Positions 1-11,866 are shown, counted from the first letter of the stretch. The stretch is 64,000 nucleotides of DNA from Fomitopsis serialis (GCF_022376445.1 NW_025954971.1:186001-250000), one strand, 5' to 3'. Notes: generated by a model from the letters alone, not told the origin. Program-made: numbers and translations.

Positions 1-1221
1 CCTTTACACGTCCGAAGAGCCGTCTGCAGTAATGACCACGCCGCCCTGCGCACACCGGGTTGATTCCAGCCGAAGCTCTCGACCTCGACGAATGGCGGCA
101 CCTGGGCATGATACAAAGCCGTCCACAAGGCCGGATTCGCGAAGGGCGCCACGAACTCGTTCGTTAAATATTCAGGCCTTTCCGCGACAACGGCACCTGC
201 GAATGACAACGCTGAATGCCATACCCCGATGTGTACATACAGGCACAGTACGTACTAAGCATCCACTCCGCCGACCCGCACGCTCCCATGCGCAGTCTAG
301 CCCTGCGATCAGCCTCATTCTCTTCTTCCTCCTCTGGCTTCGCTCTGCCGGTGTCCTCCTCCTGGACTCTCTTCGTAGGCGGCGACTTTGCGCCCTTCTT
401 GTGTGGTGGTGGTGGTGGTGCGGCGGGCTGCGGAGGGTTAACGTACAAGTACACGCCGCTCGGATCGAGCAAAGTCCGATGCGTAAAGTTCCAGAGTCGC
501 TGCACTTGCTCAGCGTCCAGACCGAGTGGTCGTGGAGAAGTGGACAAGGCGACTGAGCGGATCCAGGACTCTCGGGCGAGCGAGGCAACCTGGCGGTCGA
601 CATCGTGCGCGGCAAGGAGCCACGAACCTAATATATACTCGGTTTGGTCGGCCGAGAGAACCTCGCGTAGATTGAAGAAGAGATGGGTCGAGATGTCCGC
701 AGGTAGGCGAAGCAAGGAGGTATGCAGACCGACGGCAAGGAGCCGAATGCGCCGAGATGGGTGAAGAAAAAGAGCGGGATGTGGTGTAGCTACTACAGCC
801 CATGAGCGGGGTTCAACGACCTAGGGACGCAGATGCTCACCCAGACTGGAAGGGTCTCCGCAATGACCTCCAACAACCCGTTCTCGCTCCTGGCTTTGTC
901 GACCCAACCCGTTTGAAAATCTTCCAGCGCACGTCGCTTCGTGATCGAATCCTTCTTCGCGAGCCTTCGGAGGACAACGAGCAGTTCCGGCGGTAGTTTC
1001 TGCGCGATCCCCAGGGTGTCGAGCGGATCCGGTTGCACTGGCGCAGGCTTGACTGGCGGGATATAGACTTTCTTGCGGGGCTCCTTGCTCTTCTTCTCTT
1101 TCTTGCTTGCCTTTTTCTCCTTCGGTATCTGGGGTTCCTCGGCTTGGCCAACTGGTGCAGCCGCCTTCCGGGCGTGTTTCTTGCGTGTCGCGGAGGTCGC
1201 AGAGGACTTAGCCTTCGCCAT
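1..1221 (-). CDS. LTN1: Listerin-type E3 ubiquitin ligase, N-terminal part (runs off the left edge)
   Basis: Listerin is the RING E3 ligase of ribosome-associated quality control. It ubiquitinates nascent chains on stalled 60S subunits in the cytosol. Only the 5' part of the gene is here. The protein opens with a Lys/Ala-rich stretch and then the typical listerin N-terminal region (PPELLVVLRRLAKKDSITKR, followed by ALEDFQTGW). Exon 1 ends near 840 after LPVW. Exon 2 (about 790 to 265) carries HPSRRIRLLAVGLHTSLLRL, a HEAT-like helical region and an acidic loop with a Pro run encoded by GGT repeats near 405-420. A third exon (about 205 to 1) contains YLTNEFVAPFANPALWTALY and runs off the window. 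The start is the ATG at 1219-1221, the only ATG before the basic leader. The C-terminal RING lies outside the window, so function rests on N-terminal resemblance. The frame looks intact. Confidence 0.85.
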
Positions 1222-1582
1222 GAGAAGAAATCAGATCAATGTCACTGTACAGTATTATACCGAGGGATCAGAAAGAAGGGGGTAAGAAAGAAGTAAGGGC
1301 TGAGGACTTGTATATAGTCGTAGATGGTCGTGTCCAAGTCGTGTCGGTCAAACCGTCAAATCAACAGCAAGCGTCATACGATCTGATTACAGATCCGACG
1401 CGGTGATTGCCGTCTCCAGGCCGAGGCACACCCGACCTCAACCCGACCTTGTTCAAGCTGTAGACCAACTGCCAGTTGCCACACTACTGCCAGTGAGCGG
1501 ACGTACAGGTAAGCACAGATCTTTAAGTATTCTCAGTGAAATTCTCGGTAAACCCTATAACTTTGAGCGCTTGGTGCTCAGC
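1222..1582. other. Divergent intergenic region between LTN1 and the small conserved gene
   Basis: About 360 bp separate two divergently transcribed genes and should hold both promoters. No clear TATA box or repeat was seen. The upstream start of the small gene could lie inside this region. Confidence 0.5.
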
Positions 1583-2228
1583 ATGTCCGAGAAATGTAAG
1601 TCGGCTCTATCGCGTAAGTATTGCCTCTCAGCGCACTAATGAATTATTGAAGCACAATTACAGTATGCCGCCGCATCTCGCGTCCCTCTCATCAAATCGC
1701 CCAGTCTCAGGGTTGCGCGGCCGGTTGGTGCGGACTGAATCCAACCAATTACCCTTGTTGACCGTCAGTCACTAGGTCGAGCGTCCCCCGGACATTCACC
1801 CGCTACCGGAAGATGTCTCTGCTTACGTGCGTACAAATAGCCCGAGAGCATGTACGATATGTCTCAGTGACATTTTTCTTTTCAACCAGTTCGTGTATCC
1901 CTTCACACTTGAGCCTCACGTAATCCGCCTCGAGGACTCGCGTCGATCCACGCTCGCCGCTCATGCAGCTCGTCGCGAGGCATACCTCAAGTCGCGCGAG
2001 GAGGAGAAAGAGCGGCGCAAGCGCGATGCTCTCCGCCGCATAGCTCCAGGGTTCGAGCCTCAAGGCACGCTGCTCGTGCCCACGAAACGGCAGTCGATAG
2101 GTCCGGGATCGTCGCCCGCTCCTCCGGACTCGCTGGACGGCAGTACAGGACACGCGCACACCAAGTCGGTCATGGAGGATCTCGTAGATCAACTTGCAGC
2201 ATTGGATGCTGAGCGCGATCAGACTTGA
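1583..2228 (+). CDS. Small conserved fungal protein of unknown function
   Basis: The last exon (about 1901 to the TGA at 2226-2228) encodes FVYPFTLEPHVIRLEDSRR, a Lys/Arg/Glu-rich helix (ARREAYLKSREEEKERRKRD) and ALRRIAPGFEPQGTLLVPTK. I remember this pattern as a short conserved basidiomycete protein without an assigned role. A preceding small exon, ending at 1828, encodes HPLPEDVSAY and joins by a GTGCGT...CAG intron of about 70 bp. An earlier exon around 1664-1720 (SRVPLIK) and a start at 1583 (MSEK) are plausible but less certain. The predicted product is about 110-130 residues, charged and probably helical. No signal peptide or membrane segment is visible. The start and the first two introns are the weak points of this model. 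Confidence 0.6.
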
Positions 2229-2884
2229 TGCACATCCGTGGGGGCGATTATCACGACATGGACGTGCATCGGCTCGCTCATCCTCCCTCTGTATGAATAT
2301 ACGCACTTTGACGCTTTAAAATGATACCAGCGTCATCACCGTTCCTGTGTTACTTCACCTAGTAGCCGTTTCGTCAAGGCCCTAGTGCAAGGGTGCCGTA
2401 TCATGCTGCACGACAGAATTTAGGTAGCAGGTACGTAGATCATGCGCAGAGACGTCTTCAACTTCGCAGGCTATGAGGAAGCTGGGGGTGGTTTGGCTAC
2501 TAGTAGAACAGTAGCGATACGGTCTGCAAACTCGCGCCCTGTACACGCATTCATGGAAGAGCACGAGTGCAACCCATGAGTTGTGAGCAAGCGCGAAGGA
2601 CTCGCGTGTCACTGCATTGCACCAGACATTTGAACACTACATGCTTCTGTGCGTATCCATCGGAATGCTACGGAAGGCGGTGATGCGTGGACAGGAACTG
2701 TCATTGCACTTTGACAGTTTGCCTCCAGGTACCTCCGCTGACAGTCGGACATAATGCTGGTCGTCCTTGGGTCGTCCGCACCTTCAAGTAGGGTAATATA
2801 ATGAGATACAACCGATACAAACTCCGTGACGGAGTCGACATGACCCATAGACTAGATAGACATACTATGTACATCGCATAGTTC
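2229..2884. other. Convergent intergenic region
   Basis: These 650 bp lie between the 3' ends of the small conserved gene and the first FunK1 gene. They should contain both 3' UTRs. No gene, RNA or repeat was recognised. Confidence 0.5.
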
Positions 2885-5701
2885 TCACTCTCCGACCTCA
2901 TCGTACGCTTCATCATACTCCTCTTCCTCCCAGTCCTCTTCCTCCCAGTCCTCCTCTTCCGAGTCACTCGTCCTGCCCCTATGTCGTTTCGAAGGACCGG
3001 GCCTCTCCAGATCAGTCGATTTCAAGTCGTTCAATGTCCGTTTCAGGCCCGTGGGGTGCACGTTCGATCGCTCGGGACCACGCCAATACACGACGATCGT
3101 ACCGAACTCAGGACCTTGGAATTGATCTGCTGTACCGACGACATCTTTCCAATGCGCCAGAGGCTGCTGCAGTGCGGTGTAGAAATAATAGTATATATCG
3201 TTGTGATCCGCGAGCGTTTCAGATGCGTCCACTGAGGGTACTTGTTTGATTGGGCGCTTTATGCGAACTGGCAAAGGCATATCCAATATCGGCTCCAGTG
3301 GCTCTTCGTCTTGCTTCGGCCGAGCCTTGGGGCGAGGGTCGACGGCTTCGTAGTGTTGTTGGCACATCAAAGCAAGCTTGGCGAGGAGCTCGGCCAGAGG
3401 CGAGCCCGGATCTGGGATTTTGACGGACGGAAGACCGATATGCGAAAAGGTTTTCTTCAAGTCGCCGCCAATTTTCTCTTGGTGTTTGTCGCCAATCCGG
3501 ACACTTTGATGGTCGTACATATGCAGGACATGTATCCTTAGAGCGTCGGGGAACGAAGTCAATGCGTGCTTCACGAAGCGAAGACACATCCAGTTCAGGA
3601 CATGTACGACGGATTCCAGATCGTCTGCGACCTCGTGTACCTTCCCGGGGTCCTGCAGAAGCCTGGCAGACATGTATCGCCACGTACCCTGAAACCGATC
3701 AGCGCGAGGTTGCACCCTGTCGTGTACCCGACTCACCGTACGACCCGGTCGTAACACAGTATCATCTTTTATGAGTTTGCACATTTCCCAATCGTTCAGG
3801 ATGCCGACGACTCGCTCAATACCTTCCATGTCGATGAAGCGGAGTATGAGGATGTTCGCAGGACTTATATCTCCGTGCAGGCAACGCTCCAACTCCCAGG
3901 CCTGTTTATGTGCTAGGCCAAAGCACGATGAGTATCACCGCGTTAAGAAAGCGACGAGCACAGTACCTTGAAGCGCTTCGAATATACATTTGACGAGCTC
4001 CCGTGGAGAACTGTGGCTCTCCAGTGGCTCACAGATCTCCTTCACTACGAGACGATAGTGTTCTTGTATAGGCCACCGGCACGTCGTCTTCTGATCCGCA
4101 GGTTGCCAGCATTGCGCCGACGTCTCCTGTGCGCTACCCGCGTCGTTCTTCACAACGCCGGCAGCGATAGGCGTTGGCACATATTGCACACCACTCCTTC
4201 GGAGCGTCGTCAGCACGTCGCCCTCGCGCAACGAGTGCTCCACCCGAGGGCGCCAGCAATCCTTCAAGAAGACCAGTCGCTTCCGAGACACGTCGTAGGC
4301 GATGTAGCCTTTCGTACCACGCCCGATAGGGGAATCGGTCGCGAAGTATGGCTTGCCTACAATGAAGGAAGCGCCATCACTCGCCGGCGGATCCGTGTCC
4401 TCTGGCTCTGGACTCGACCACTTTGTGAGCGGCTGCAGGTCCCGCTGATCAATGAGGTCCTCGGTCCGCATCTTGATCTTGTACACGGGCCATCCAGCCT
4501 GATCGAGCGCAGCATGACGCCGTTCGCTGACCCACTCGTTCGGCGCGCCGCAATCCCGCATGGCGTCGATCTCGTCTTGCGTGGCTCGCACGACAGTCGG
4601 GTCGAAGCCGCGCCGCTCTTGGTCCATGCACGCGTAGCGCCAGATGACCTTGTGAAGCGGCGACGGGTCCTCTTTGAAGTCGATCGACGCAGAGACGGTG
4701 GCGCCGGCTCGGTCCCACCGTGTGACCCGAGCCTGACCGTTGAACATCAGCAGTGTGAAGAGATGCAGTCGATGTTGTCGCTTGAAGATCTTCCCGACAC
4801 ATTCCGCCATCCGCTCCAGCGAATCGTCCGCTTTGGGGCCAGAGAGAGCATTCTCGTCTGGCTCCACATCGTCGCTGGCGTTGGTCGCCTGCCCCTTGCC
4901 TGTGTCCGCGGCCGTGGGCTGATCCGAGTCGTCACGGCATTCGTCGTAGTCGCTTCCGTCCGCAGGATTCTCCCCGTCGTCGCTCTCCTGGTCGTTGTCC
5001 CTATCGGCAAACTCGGAGGCACACTGATGGGTCGAAGTCGTCTTGATCTCCACAAACAACGATATCCAGGCCCAGCGACTAGAAGTGCGGAAGTCCTTGA
5101 TCAAGTTGCCCGGCGTAGACGCGTGGTCGGCCCTAGCATCGATGTGCGCCGCCGGGTAGAAAGACACGTCCGAGTCGACTCGGCGCTGTGCCGCGGCACT
5201 GTTGCGATCGCTCGAGTCTGGGCTATCGCGCAAGTTACTCGCAGCCAGCTTCTCTCCGTAAGGACAACTATCGAAGATCGCCAGCGCGACTCTGCACTGT
5301 TTACAAAGATAAACAACTGCCTCGCCTGGACTGGACACAGGGAGATCACGTACGAGCTCAACCTGTGCGAAATCCTTCGATTTCCCGAGTTCCGCCTTGC
5401 AGCCCGAGAAGGTAGGGATCTCAAGTTCAGACGGGAGGTCAGGACCAGGCATATAAAGTTGCATGAAGCGGTCAAAGTCCATTTCGACCGGCTTTGACCG
5501 CATTCTTTCAGCGAAAATTGGTTTTGGACCAGTCACCGAGGCAGCAAACCGAGGAGTAGAGTAATTCGATGTGTTCTGTACCACGGTGATGGGCGAGCGG
5601 ATGTCGATGAGGGTGCGTCTGGCATAAGCCGAAGTGGCCACGAACTGAGCTGCCTGACCAGTGACACTGGGGGCAAGACGCGTTGGTCGGAGCGCGAACA
5701 T
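2885..5701 (-). CDS. FunK1-type fungal protein kinase, copy 1
   Basis: This is a member of the fungus-specific FunK1 kinase family, which is expanded in mushroom-forming fungi; substrates are unknown. The N-terminal half has the conserved block FAERMRSKPVEMDFDRFM, then CRVALAIFDSCPYGEKL, SRWAWISLFVEIKT and RVTRWDRAG. The kinase core reads HYRLVVKEI, then HGDISPANILI (catalytic loop with HGD for HRD), DWEMCK in the DFG position and GTWRYMSARLL in the activation segment. Two short introns are visible, at about 3965-3912 just before AHKQAWE and about 3744-3690 just before GTWRYM. The tail is acidic and contains a 15 bp tandem duplication at 2924-2953. The ATG at 5699-5701 is the first good start; an upstream extension opens only with a TTG codon. 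All catalytic motifs are present, so this copy is probably functional. It is divergent from copy 2, with about 0.6 kb between them. Confidence 0.85.
2924..2953 (-). repeat. 15 bp tandem duplication in the acidic tail of FunK1 copy 1
   Basis: TTCCTCCCAGTCCTC occurs twice in a row on the plus strand and encodes two EEDWE units on the minus strand. Confidence 0.9.
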
Positions 5702-6295
5702 AGGAAGGACATTGTAAGTAACAGATCTCCGATCCGTGCAGCCACAGCGATCGTGGCTTGAGATCTTGAGAGCTTGAGCTTTTTCCTTTTTTTTAGAGGG
5801 CTTTAAGGGGCATCCTGCAAACGACAATAGGTCGGCTCCGGAGTGCCAGCCAGCCGGCGGGTTGCCCCGCTCGTGCTACCGAGAGCTTGAGCCTGACAAG
5901 ACGCTGTGGACGTGGCAACTACAAATTGCCATATCGGGAACAAGGTCGCGCACACGCGTTTGATCCGCGTGTGGCTGCACTGTGGTCCATCAATCTGAGA
6001 TGTGGCTCAGTCCCATTGTTCTCGTCCCAACGTCGCACGCGTCGATCCAGACTGCCCCGTATTGGGTAAATTGTGTGTACGCTGACAATATCTCGGACTT
6101 GGATCTGCGCAAAAGGCGCGAGATAACCTACCGACTAGGAAAGGTAAATCGTTTCGGGCAGCAACAACAATGCTAACCCCAGAGAATAATGAAACAGGCG
6201 TGTTCTGTGGCCAACAGACATCGTGGCTCTCTGAGCTGGATATAAAGCAAACGCGCCTTCGCCCACTGCGTAAGTCCAACACCCATCTTCTTCCG
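5702..6295. promoter_or_regulatory. Divergent promoter between FunK1 copies 1 and 2
   Basis: About 590 bp separate two head-to-head FunK1 genes. On the plus strand a TATA-like box (TATAAAG, 6241-6247) lies about 50 bp upstream of the ATG at 6296. On the minus-strand side an A-rich run (reverse of the T-rich stretch 5779-5794) lies upstream of the copy 1 start. A shared control region is an inference from the arrangement. Confidence 0.5.
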
Positions 6296-9200
6296 ATGGC
6301 TACTCCTTCTGACACCGCGCCTAGTATCGTTGGAAATTCCGAGTGTGGCACCTCGCCTCCTGCCACACCCAGTCAGGCTCACGAATCGTAAGTCGCGCTA
6401 CTCCCGTCTCGTGGACCGGCTTGCTGACAGTCGTGCTAGGGGACCGCCAAGTCCGTCCGCCACTGCGGTACCCGAAGAGTCGCCAGACGCGACTCCGTGA
6501 GTAATCCTATTGTCCCGTTTCATTGCTTCCGCTGAAAGTATCGACAGTGAGGCTTTAACCGGTCCGACAGTCGCATCTGAGAGCACCGAGTCCTCGTAAG
6601 TGTCTGTGTCTCTGCGACGTTTACCTCCGACGTAACTTGGAATAGTGCCTCGGCTGCCACTCCTGAGACTGCTCGCCCAATAACTCCACAGGGTACGACG
6701 CCCCCCGACGGCAAGACAATCCAAAGCACCCCTGTGCAAGCAACGGTGTCGACCAAATCGCATTCTGTCAACACCGTGACCGGCCCGGACGCAGTGATAA
6801 GGAGGCGAGCGCTATACGCGCGCGAGATGCGGTCGAAGCTGTTTGAGATGGAGTTTGAAGAATTCTTGGCTCTGTACATGCCGAGCGACCATGACCTGCC
6901 GGAGTCTTCCAGGCTCGCGATCCCAGCAATGGATAGTACGACGCTCTTGGACTCCAAGGAAGGACCTATCTGCGATGCACTGGTGAGTACGCAATCTATC
7001 TTGACGCAAGGCCACCGCTCAACTGGTGTTTGCGACTAGTGCAAGGTCGCGCAGGCCATCTTCGCAGGGTGTCCGCACGGGGAACAGAAGCTTGTTGCGA
7101 AGAACACGAGCAACCACTCGGACCCCAGTGATAAAAACGACGCCGCGGAGCAGCTGAGGGTCGATCTGTCCTTCTATCCCGACCACGACGATGCGAAGTC
7201 GGACTACGAACATCAGAAAGCGAGTCAACGGGCGAAGGAAGCGAGTCAACGGGTGGAGGAGGCTCGTCAACGGGCGGAGGAGGCTCGCCAATGGGCGGAG
7301 GGGCCTCGTCAACGGGCGGAGAAGGCTCTTCAACAGGCGGAGGAGGCTCGTCAACGGGTGGAGGATCAGGCCCTGACTCGCTGGGCGTGGATCTCGTTGG
7401 CGATCGAAGTGAAGACGGACCACGCAAACTGTGCGTTCACTTTTGATAACAAGACCCCGCCGAAGCGAACCAGCAAGTCGAAGGATGCGGCGCCCCAGCA
7501 GCAGACCAGCGATGCTCAGGATGATAGCCAGCGCAAGGACGACGCAGCGTCGTTCGTGCGCTCCGGTTCCTCGGCGGACCGGGGGCTAGGACAACTGGCG
7601 GAATATGTCGCGAAGCTCTTGAGACGACAGCCTCGTTTGTACTGCTTCACGATGCTCGTCTTCAAGGGGCAGGCTCGCGTCGTGCGTTGGGACAGGGCGG
7701 GCGCCATCGTGTCCACTCCTATCGACTTCGAGAAAGACCCGTCGTCGCTCCACCGGGTGATCTGGCGGTACGCCTGCATGACCGAGGCGCAGCGCGGCTT
7801 TGACCCGACGGTGAGACGGGCTACAGAGGAAGAGGTCAAGAAGATGCGGGACTGTCCGGCGCCGAGCGAGTGGGCGGACAGGTTCCGCAAGAAAGCCCTC
7901 GATCAAGCTGGATGGCCGGCTTATACGATCACGATGCCCCTCGCCGCTCGCATTAGTGTAAAGCTGAAACCCCTTGCCCCTCTCATGCCTTCCGACGACC
8001 TCACCATCGACAACACAGCATATGCGAACGAGGCCAAAGCGGAGTTCGTCGTCGGAAAACGTCACTTTGCCAGTAGCTCCCCTACTGGGCGTGGCACACA
8101 GTGCTTCATCGCATATGAGGTCGCGTGCGATCGGTTAGTCTTCTTGAAGGACTACTGGCGTGCCAACACCACAAGTTCGCCACAGGAGGGAGAGGTGCTC
8201 ACAAAGCTCAGACAGGCTGGTGTTCAGTACGTGCCGACGCCCTTGTTTGCTAGGCATGTGCAGAGCGGCGACCGCGGCGACCAGAAGACATGTACGCAGC
8301 AGTTCTTGCCGGAAGATCCTAGGTCGGGATGTAGCCTGCTGAGCTCATCCACTACCGCCTCATCATCAAGGAGATCGGCCGTCCTCTAGAGGAGCATACG
8401 ACGCCGTTTCAGCTAACAAGTGCTCTGTATCATGCACTGGAAGGCGAGTGACATCGTTTGTTATCATGGAACAAGCACTTACTCCATCCTCGTTACAGCC
8501 CACGAACAGGCATGGCTGATGGAGAATATTATGCACCGTGACGTGAGCGAGCGGAACATCCTTCTTTTCAGCTATCGCACTATAAAGGGAAAAATCCGCG
8601 TCATTGGCCTCCTGATTGACTGGGATCTATGCAAGCACAAGGATTACCTCGATACGGCAATGAGTCCCGGCCGCTCGGTGAGTGACGCGCGACTCCACTC
8701 GCCCAACGACTGACCCATCCGTTTCTTAGGGTACGTGGCCATTCATGTCCGCCAGGCTCCTGCGCGATCCTGGGAAAATGCACGAAGTAGCAGATGATCT
8801 GGAATCGATCGTCCATATCCTTCGGTTGACGTGCCTTCGCTTCTACAAGCACAACATGTCGGATGTGCCCGATGAGCTGAGGTCGCATGTTATCCAAGTG
8901 TACGAAGCGCAGGAAATCGTAAACGGAAAAGCAGTTGGCGGTGCTGAGAAGCACAATCACATGCTCCAGGGCTATCTCGGAGCCATACTCGTAGACTCGG
9001 AGACCCCTCTGGCGAAGCTTCTGAGTAACCTTGCTGACATCTGCAAGAAACACTATCTGGTGGTCGAACCCCCCAAGGCTAATCCTGCGCAGGCAACCGC
9101 TGTGGCGCCGCCGGCCGATGAAGACGAAATGGCCACAGAGCTAGAGACGATTGCAAGTCATAGGTCACGGTGGCCACTCCAGGACACCGGAGAGACTCGT

Positions 9201-9560
9201 CAAGATCAAGTTGAAGTACCAAAGTCTACCTCGTCGCGCCCTCCTTCCCCTCTCGATAATCACGAGGCGATCATGCGTGCTTTCTATGATGCTCTCAATA
9301 CGCGTCCGACAGACAAGTGGAGGTCCCCCGTGAAATGCTCCGACCAATTCGCGACCTTCAAGGATTCACCTCTCATCCAGTCCACCATCGAGCGCTCGAG
9401 CCAACAATCGTCCGGCTCGAAACGGAAGCTGGAAATAGGATCGGTGGATCTAGCAAAGCCCGGCCCTTCCAAACGAGCAAAGGCCACGACCACAGGAGGA
9501 CTTCAGTCGCTACCGGAGGAGGAGCCTGCGGCGGCGGCACAGGACAAGGAGGTGGACTGA
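6296..9560 (+). CDS. FunK1-type fungal protein kinase, copy 2 (probable frameshift)
   Basis: This is a paralogue of copy 1. It starts at MATPSDTAPS and has four small Ser/Thr/Pro-rich exons with GTAAGT/GTGAGT donors, then the shared blocks YAREMRSKLFEMEFEEFLAL, AQAIFAGCPHGEQKL, TRWAWISLAIEVKT and RVVRWDRAG. The kinase core follows: HYRLIIKEIGRPLE, HRDVSERNILLF (canonical HRD), DWDLCK and GTWPFMSARLL. The reading frame of HYRLIIKEI is not continuous with the exon before it. An in-frame TAG at about 8328-8330 or a frame change between about 8300 and 8350 separates them, so either an unrecognised short intron or an indel is present. The intron at about 8443-8499 seems to use a GC donor. A 147 bp heptad repeat (7220-7366) inserts a coiled coil between conserved blocks. 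The C-terminus is rich in Pro, Glu and Ala. It may be a recent pseudogene. Confidence 0.75.
7220..7366 (+). repeat. 21 bp tandem repeat encoding a heptad coiled coil (7 units)
   Basis: Seven in-frame 21 bp units encode variants of A-R-Q-R-A-E-E. Heptad spacing predicts a charged coiled coil of about 49 residues. It sits between the DYEHQK segment and RWAWISL, where copies 1 and 3 have no such insertion. This makes it an expansion specific to copy 2. Confidence 0.9.
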
Positions 9561-10015
9561 TCTGTCTTCGCCACCCCCTCGTAACACTCAGGTCGTACGC
9601 CTGCTTTCTACTCTCTTACGTCTAAGAACATGTGAGTTTCATGATCTTCCATATCTGTACTATGTCGTGTCCTATGTATGATCGTTCGCTTGGTCGAATG
9701 AAGATCTTCAGTTATTCTACTGCGTGCAGAGCGCAAAGGACGAGCTTGCGTGGTCTGCAGTGAAGTTGTTCTGGCAGCCAGCAACGCCGTACGATTTATT
9801 GTTCTGACAGTCTGACTTCGATGATCAGTCATCGAGCCAACACGACGCCACCTAGGCTCGTCGTACCGTCCTATAGCGCACCGTCACTCACAACCTCAGG
9901 TTGGAGACATCATTAGTATGTACGTTCTACGAAACCAGTGGTCTCCTCAGCCCTTCTCCTCTCGACTACTACGGACCGTTCACAGGGGATAATGGTACAT
10001 ACCATGGAGGCTCCG
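9561..10015. other. Intergenic region between FunK1 copy 2 and the F-box gene
   Basis: Two convergent 3' ends meet here. The decayed tail of the F-box gene may extend left to about 9913. No other gene or repeat was recognised. Confidence 0.4.
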
Positions 10016-11420
10016 CTAGTAGACGAGGTTATCCATCCCCACAATGTCCTGCTGTTCCGCCCATATGACTTCGAGACGGCGCCCATGCGCAGCCCCGTCC
10101 TCAGGCCCGCCGTGAGTAAGCGTACAAGACGCTGCACATACCGCCGAGGCCGATCTCGACGAGTCACGGCCTTTTGGCTGGAAACGCGCAAGGCGAGCGT
10201 GATGACGAGCCTTGGGTGCTCCTCGAAAAGTCGGGCCAACTGGGATCTGAGTTCGTCTTGCCATATGGGATACCCAGGCCAATCGGTTTCCAGTGGTGGT
10301 AAGTCATTGCACGTGAAGCAGACGCAGACACGCTTGACGGAGGTATGTGCAGGCCCGATCGCCGATAGGACCTGAGGCAGGCCGATGGCCAACTCGGCCC
10401 AACGCCAAGATGCGGAAAGGTAACATGGACGAAGATAGATCGGAGATTGACGTTGGAGGAGAGTAGCTCCCGTGGTGATTCCCTTGTCCGGAGTACGCCA
10501 TCGCGATTGTAGGCCAAGGTGACACGGAGGCTCTCCAGCCGAGGACCCGCATTCGCAACAAGTACTGTGTGCATCCCGGCATAAGGCCCTCGAATGCATC
10601 GGTATGAAGTAGGGCAGCGATCCGCGTGAAGGGCGAGTCTGTAGCCGTCGCCAACCAGTGACCCAAGTACTCACCGTCGGGCCCGTCTTCAGGATCCGCC
10701 ATGTCGAGTATCAGCGTACAGATGTTGCCAAGCGCCCTTGCTGTGCTGACCTCGACCGTCGCATACGTAGGCGGCAACTGTAACCACTGCACCCCTCGCT
10801 GCCACAACGGCCGGTATGACGGCGGGCGTCCCATCCTCATATTACCCGATTCGCAAAGTAGCAGCGTCTCGAGTCGGGGACACGCCAAAAGGACCAAGCA
10901 CAGAGTCGTGTCGTACTCGGGGCGGGGCACGCTAGGCTTAGTGAAGGAAAGGCGCAACGTCTTGATCGGCAGCTTGGCACGGCCTTTGCACAGCATGCGT
11001 TGCAGGGGTTCGGGAAAAGTCGCCGGGATAACGAACGGGCCGATGAAGGAGAGCTCCTCCAAGCAATCCATATGCACCATAGCCGCGAATAATTCGCTCA
11101 TGCTTCTCCGGCTCTGGCCCCAGCTGAAGGATTCTTCCGATTCGGACACGTAGAGCGAGAGCGTGTGGACGGCAGTCGCGATACGGGGGTGCTCGGTCAC
11201 TGCCTTGGGGAAGCAGACGAACTCGCGCATAGAGGAGATGGTCATGGCGGAATATCCAAGATAGTGCGCCAACGGGTAAAGCGACCGACATGTCTGCTTG
11301 CACGCCATGATTGCAGCGAAATCGTCTTGAAGATACAGTAGAATTTCTTCCCATATTTCCACGGGCAGGATGGAGTTGTATCGCCGGCCACTGATTGTGC
11401 CCTTCGCTGAATGTATCGCA
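10016..11420 (-). pseudogene. F-box protein gene with frameshifts
   Basis: An F-box is clear near the N-terminus: ILPVEIWEEILLYLQDD, then FAAIMACKQTCRSLYPLAHYL. F-box proteins recruit substrates to SCF ubiquitin ligases. The exon starts just after an acceptor near 11410, so a short 5' exon is probably missing from this model. The first 240 or so residues are open. At about 10540 the homologous frame shifts (LLRM... to GPRLESLRVTLAYN), and at about 10405 it shifts again (FPHLG to WAELAIGLPQVLSAI), after which it continues to ARLFEEHPRLVITLALRV. A relic of a related gene at 40.5 kb has one extra base at the first break, which supports a 1 bp deletion here. No intron consensus explains both breaks. 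A sequencing error cannot be excluded. Confidence 0.65.
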
Positions 11421-11866
11421 ATGTCAGAGACCGAAGACTGTCAACTGAAACGTATTCGGCCATACCTTCAGGCCCCCGCGATGTCCACATATGAAGCCAC
11501 GGCCACGACATAATTCGAAGAATGGGAGGGATGAAACCAGCTTGCGCAGTAAGTTTCCAGGTCAGCCGGGTGCGTTCGAGTGAGTTGTAAGAGATTGGGC
11601 GGCGAGCGACGTTCACGCTAGTTATAGGCTAGATCTGCCGCACAGCTTGGATCCAAATAAATTAGCCGTACGACCATGCCCTAGGCTTGGCGCCGCTGCG
11701 GAAACGTTGACTGTAAGAGTTGGCGAACGTTTCGGATGAAACAACAATAGCCGATTTAGAGACCGAACAAAGCGGGGAGGTAAACATACAATATACACAA
11801 ATCTCGATGGCCGCCACTGCACAGATTCGAGGCCCCAAGGACAAAACGGCAAGAACGACAATGCCT
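11421..11866. other. Region between the F-box gene and the DUF4336 gene
   Basis: This stretch holds the upstream side of the F-box gene, including any missed first exon, and the 3' flank of the DUF4336 gene. No other open frame in it shows recognisable motifs. Confidence 0.4.

Noticed and set aside
164..764. Long open frames on both strands over the LTN1 exon
   Set aside because: They are shadows of the LTN1 exon, which alone shows conserved listerin sequence.
1403..1639. Upstream ATG for the small conserved gene
   Set aside because: The frame has no resemblance to the conserved protein and ends at a stop before the conserved exons. A start at 1583 fits short exons better but stays uncertain.
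3968..5497. A 509-codon plus-strand frame opposite FunK1 copy 1
   Set aside because: It mirrors the kinase gene codon for codon and has an Arg/Leu/Val-rich composition typical of antisense frames.
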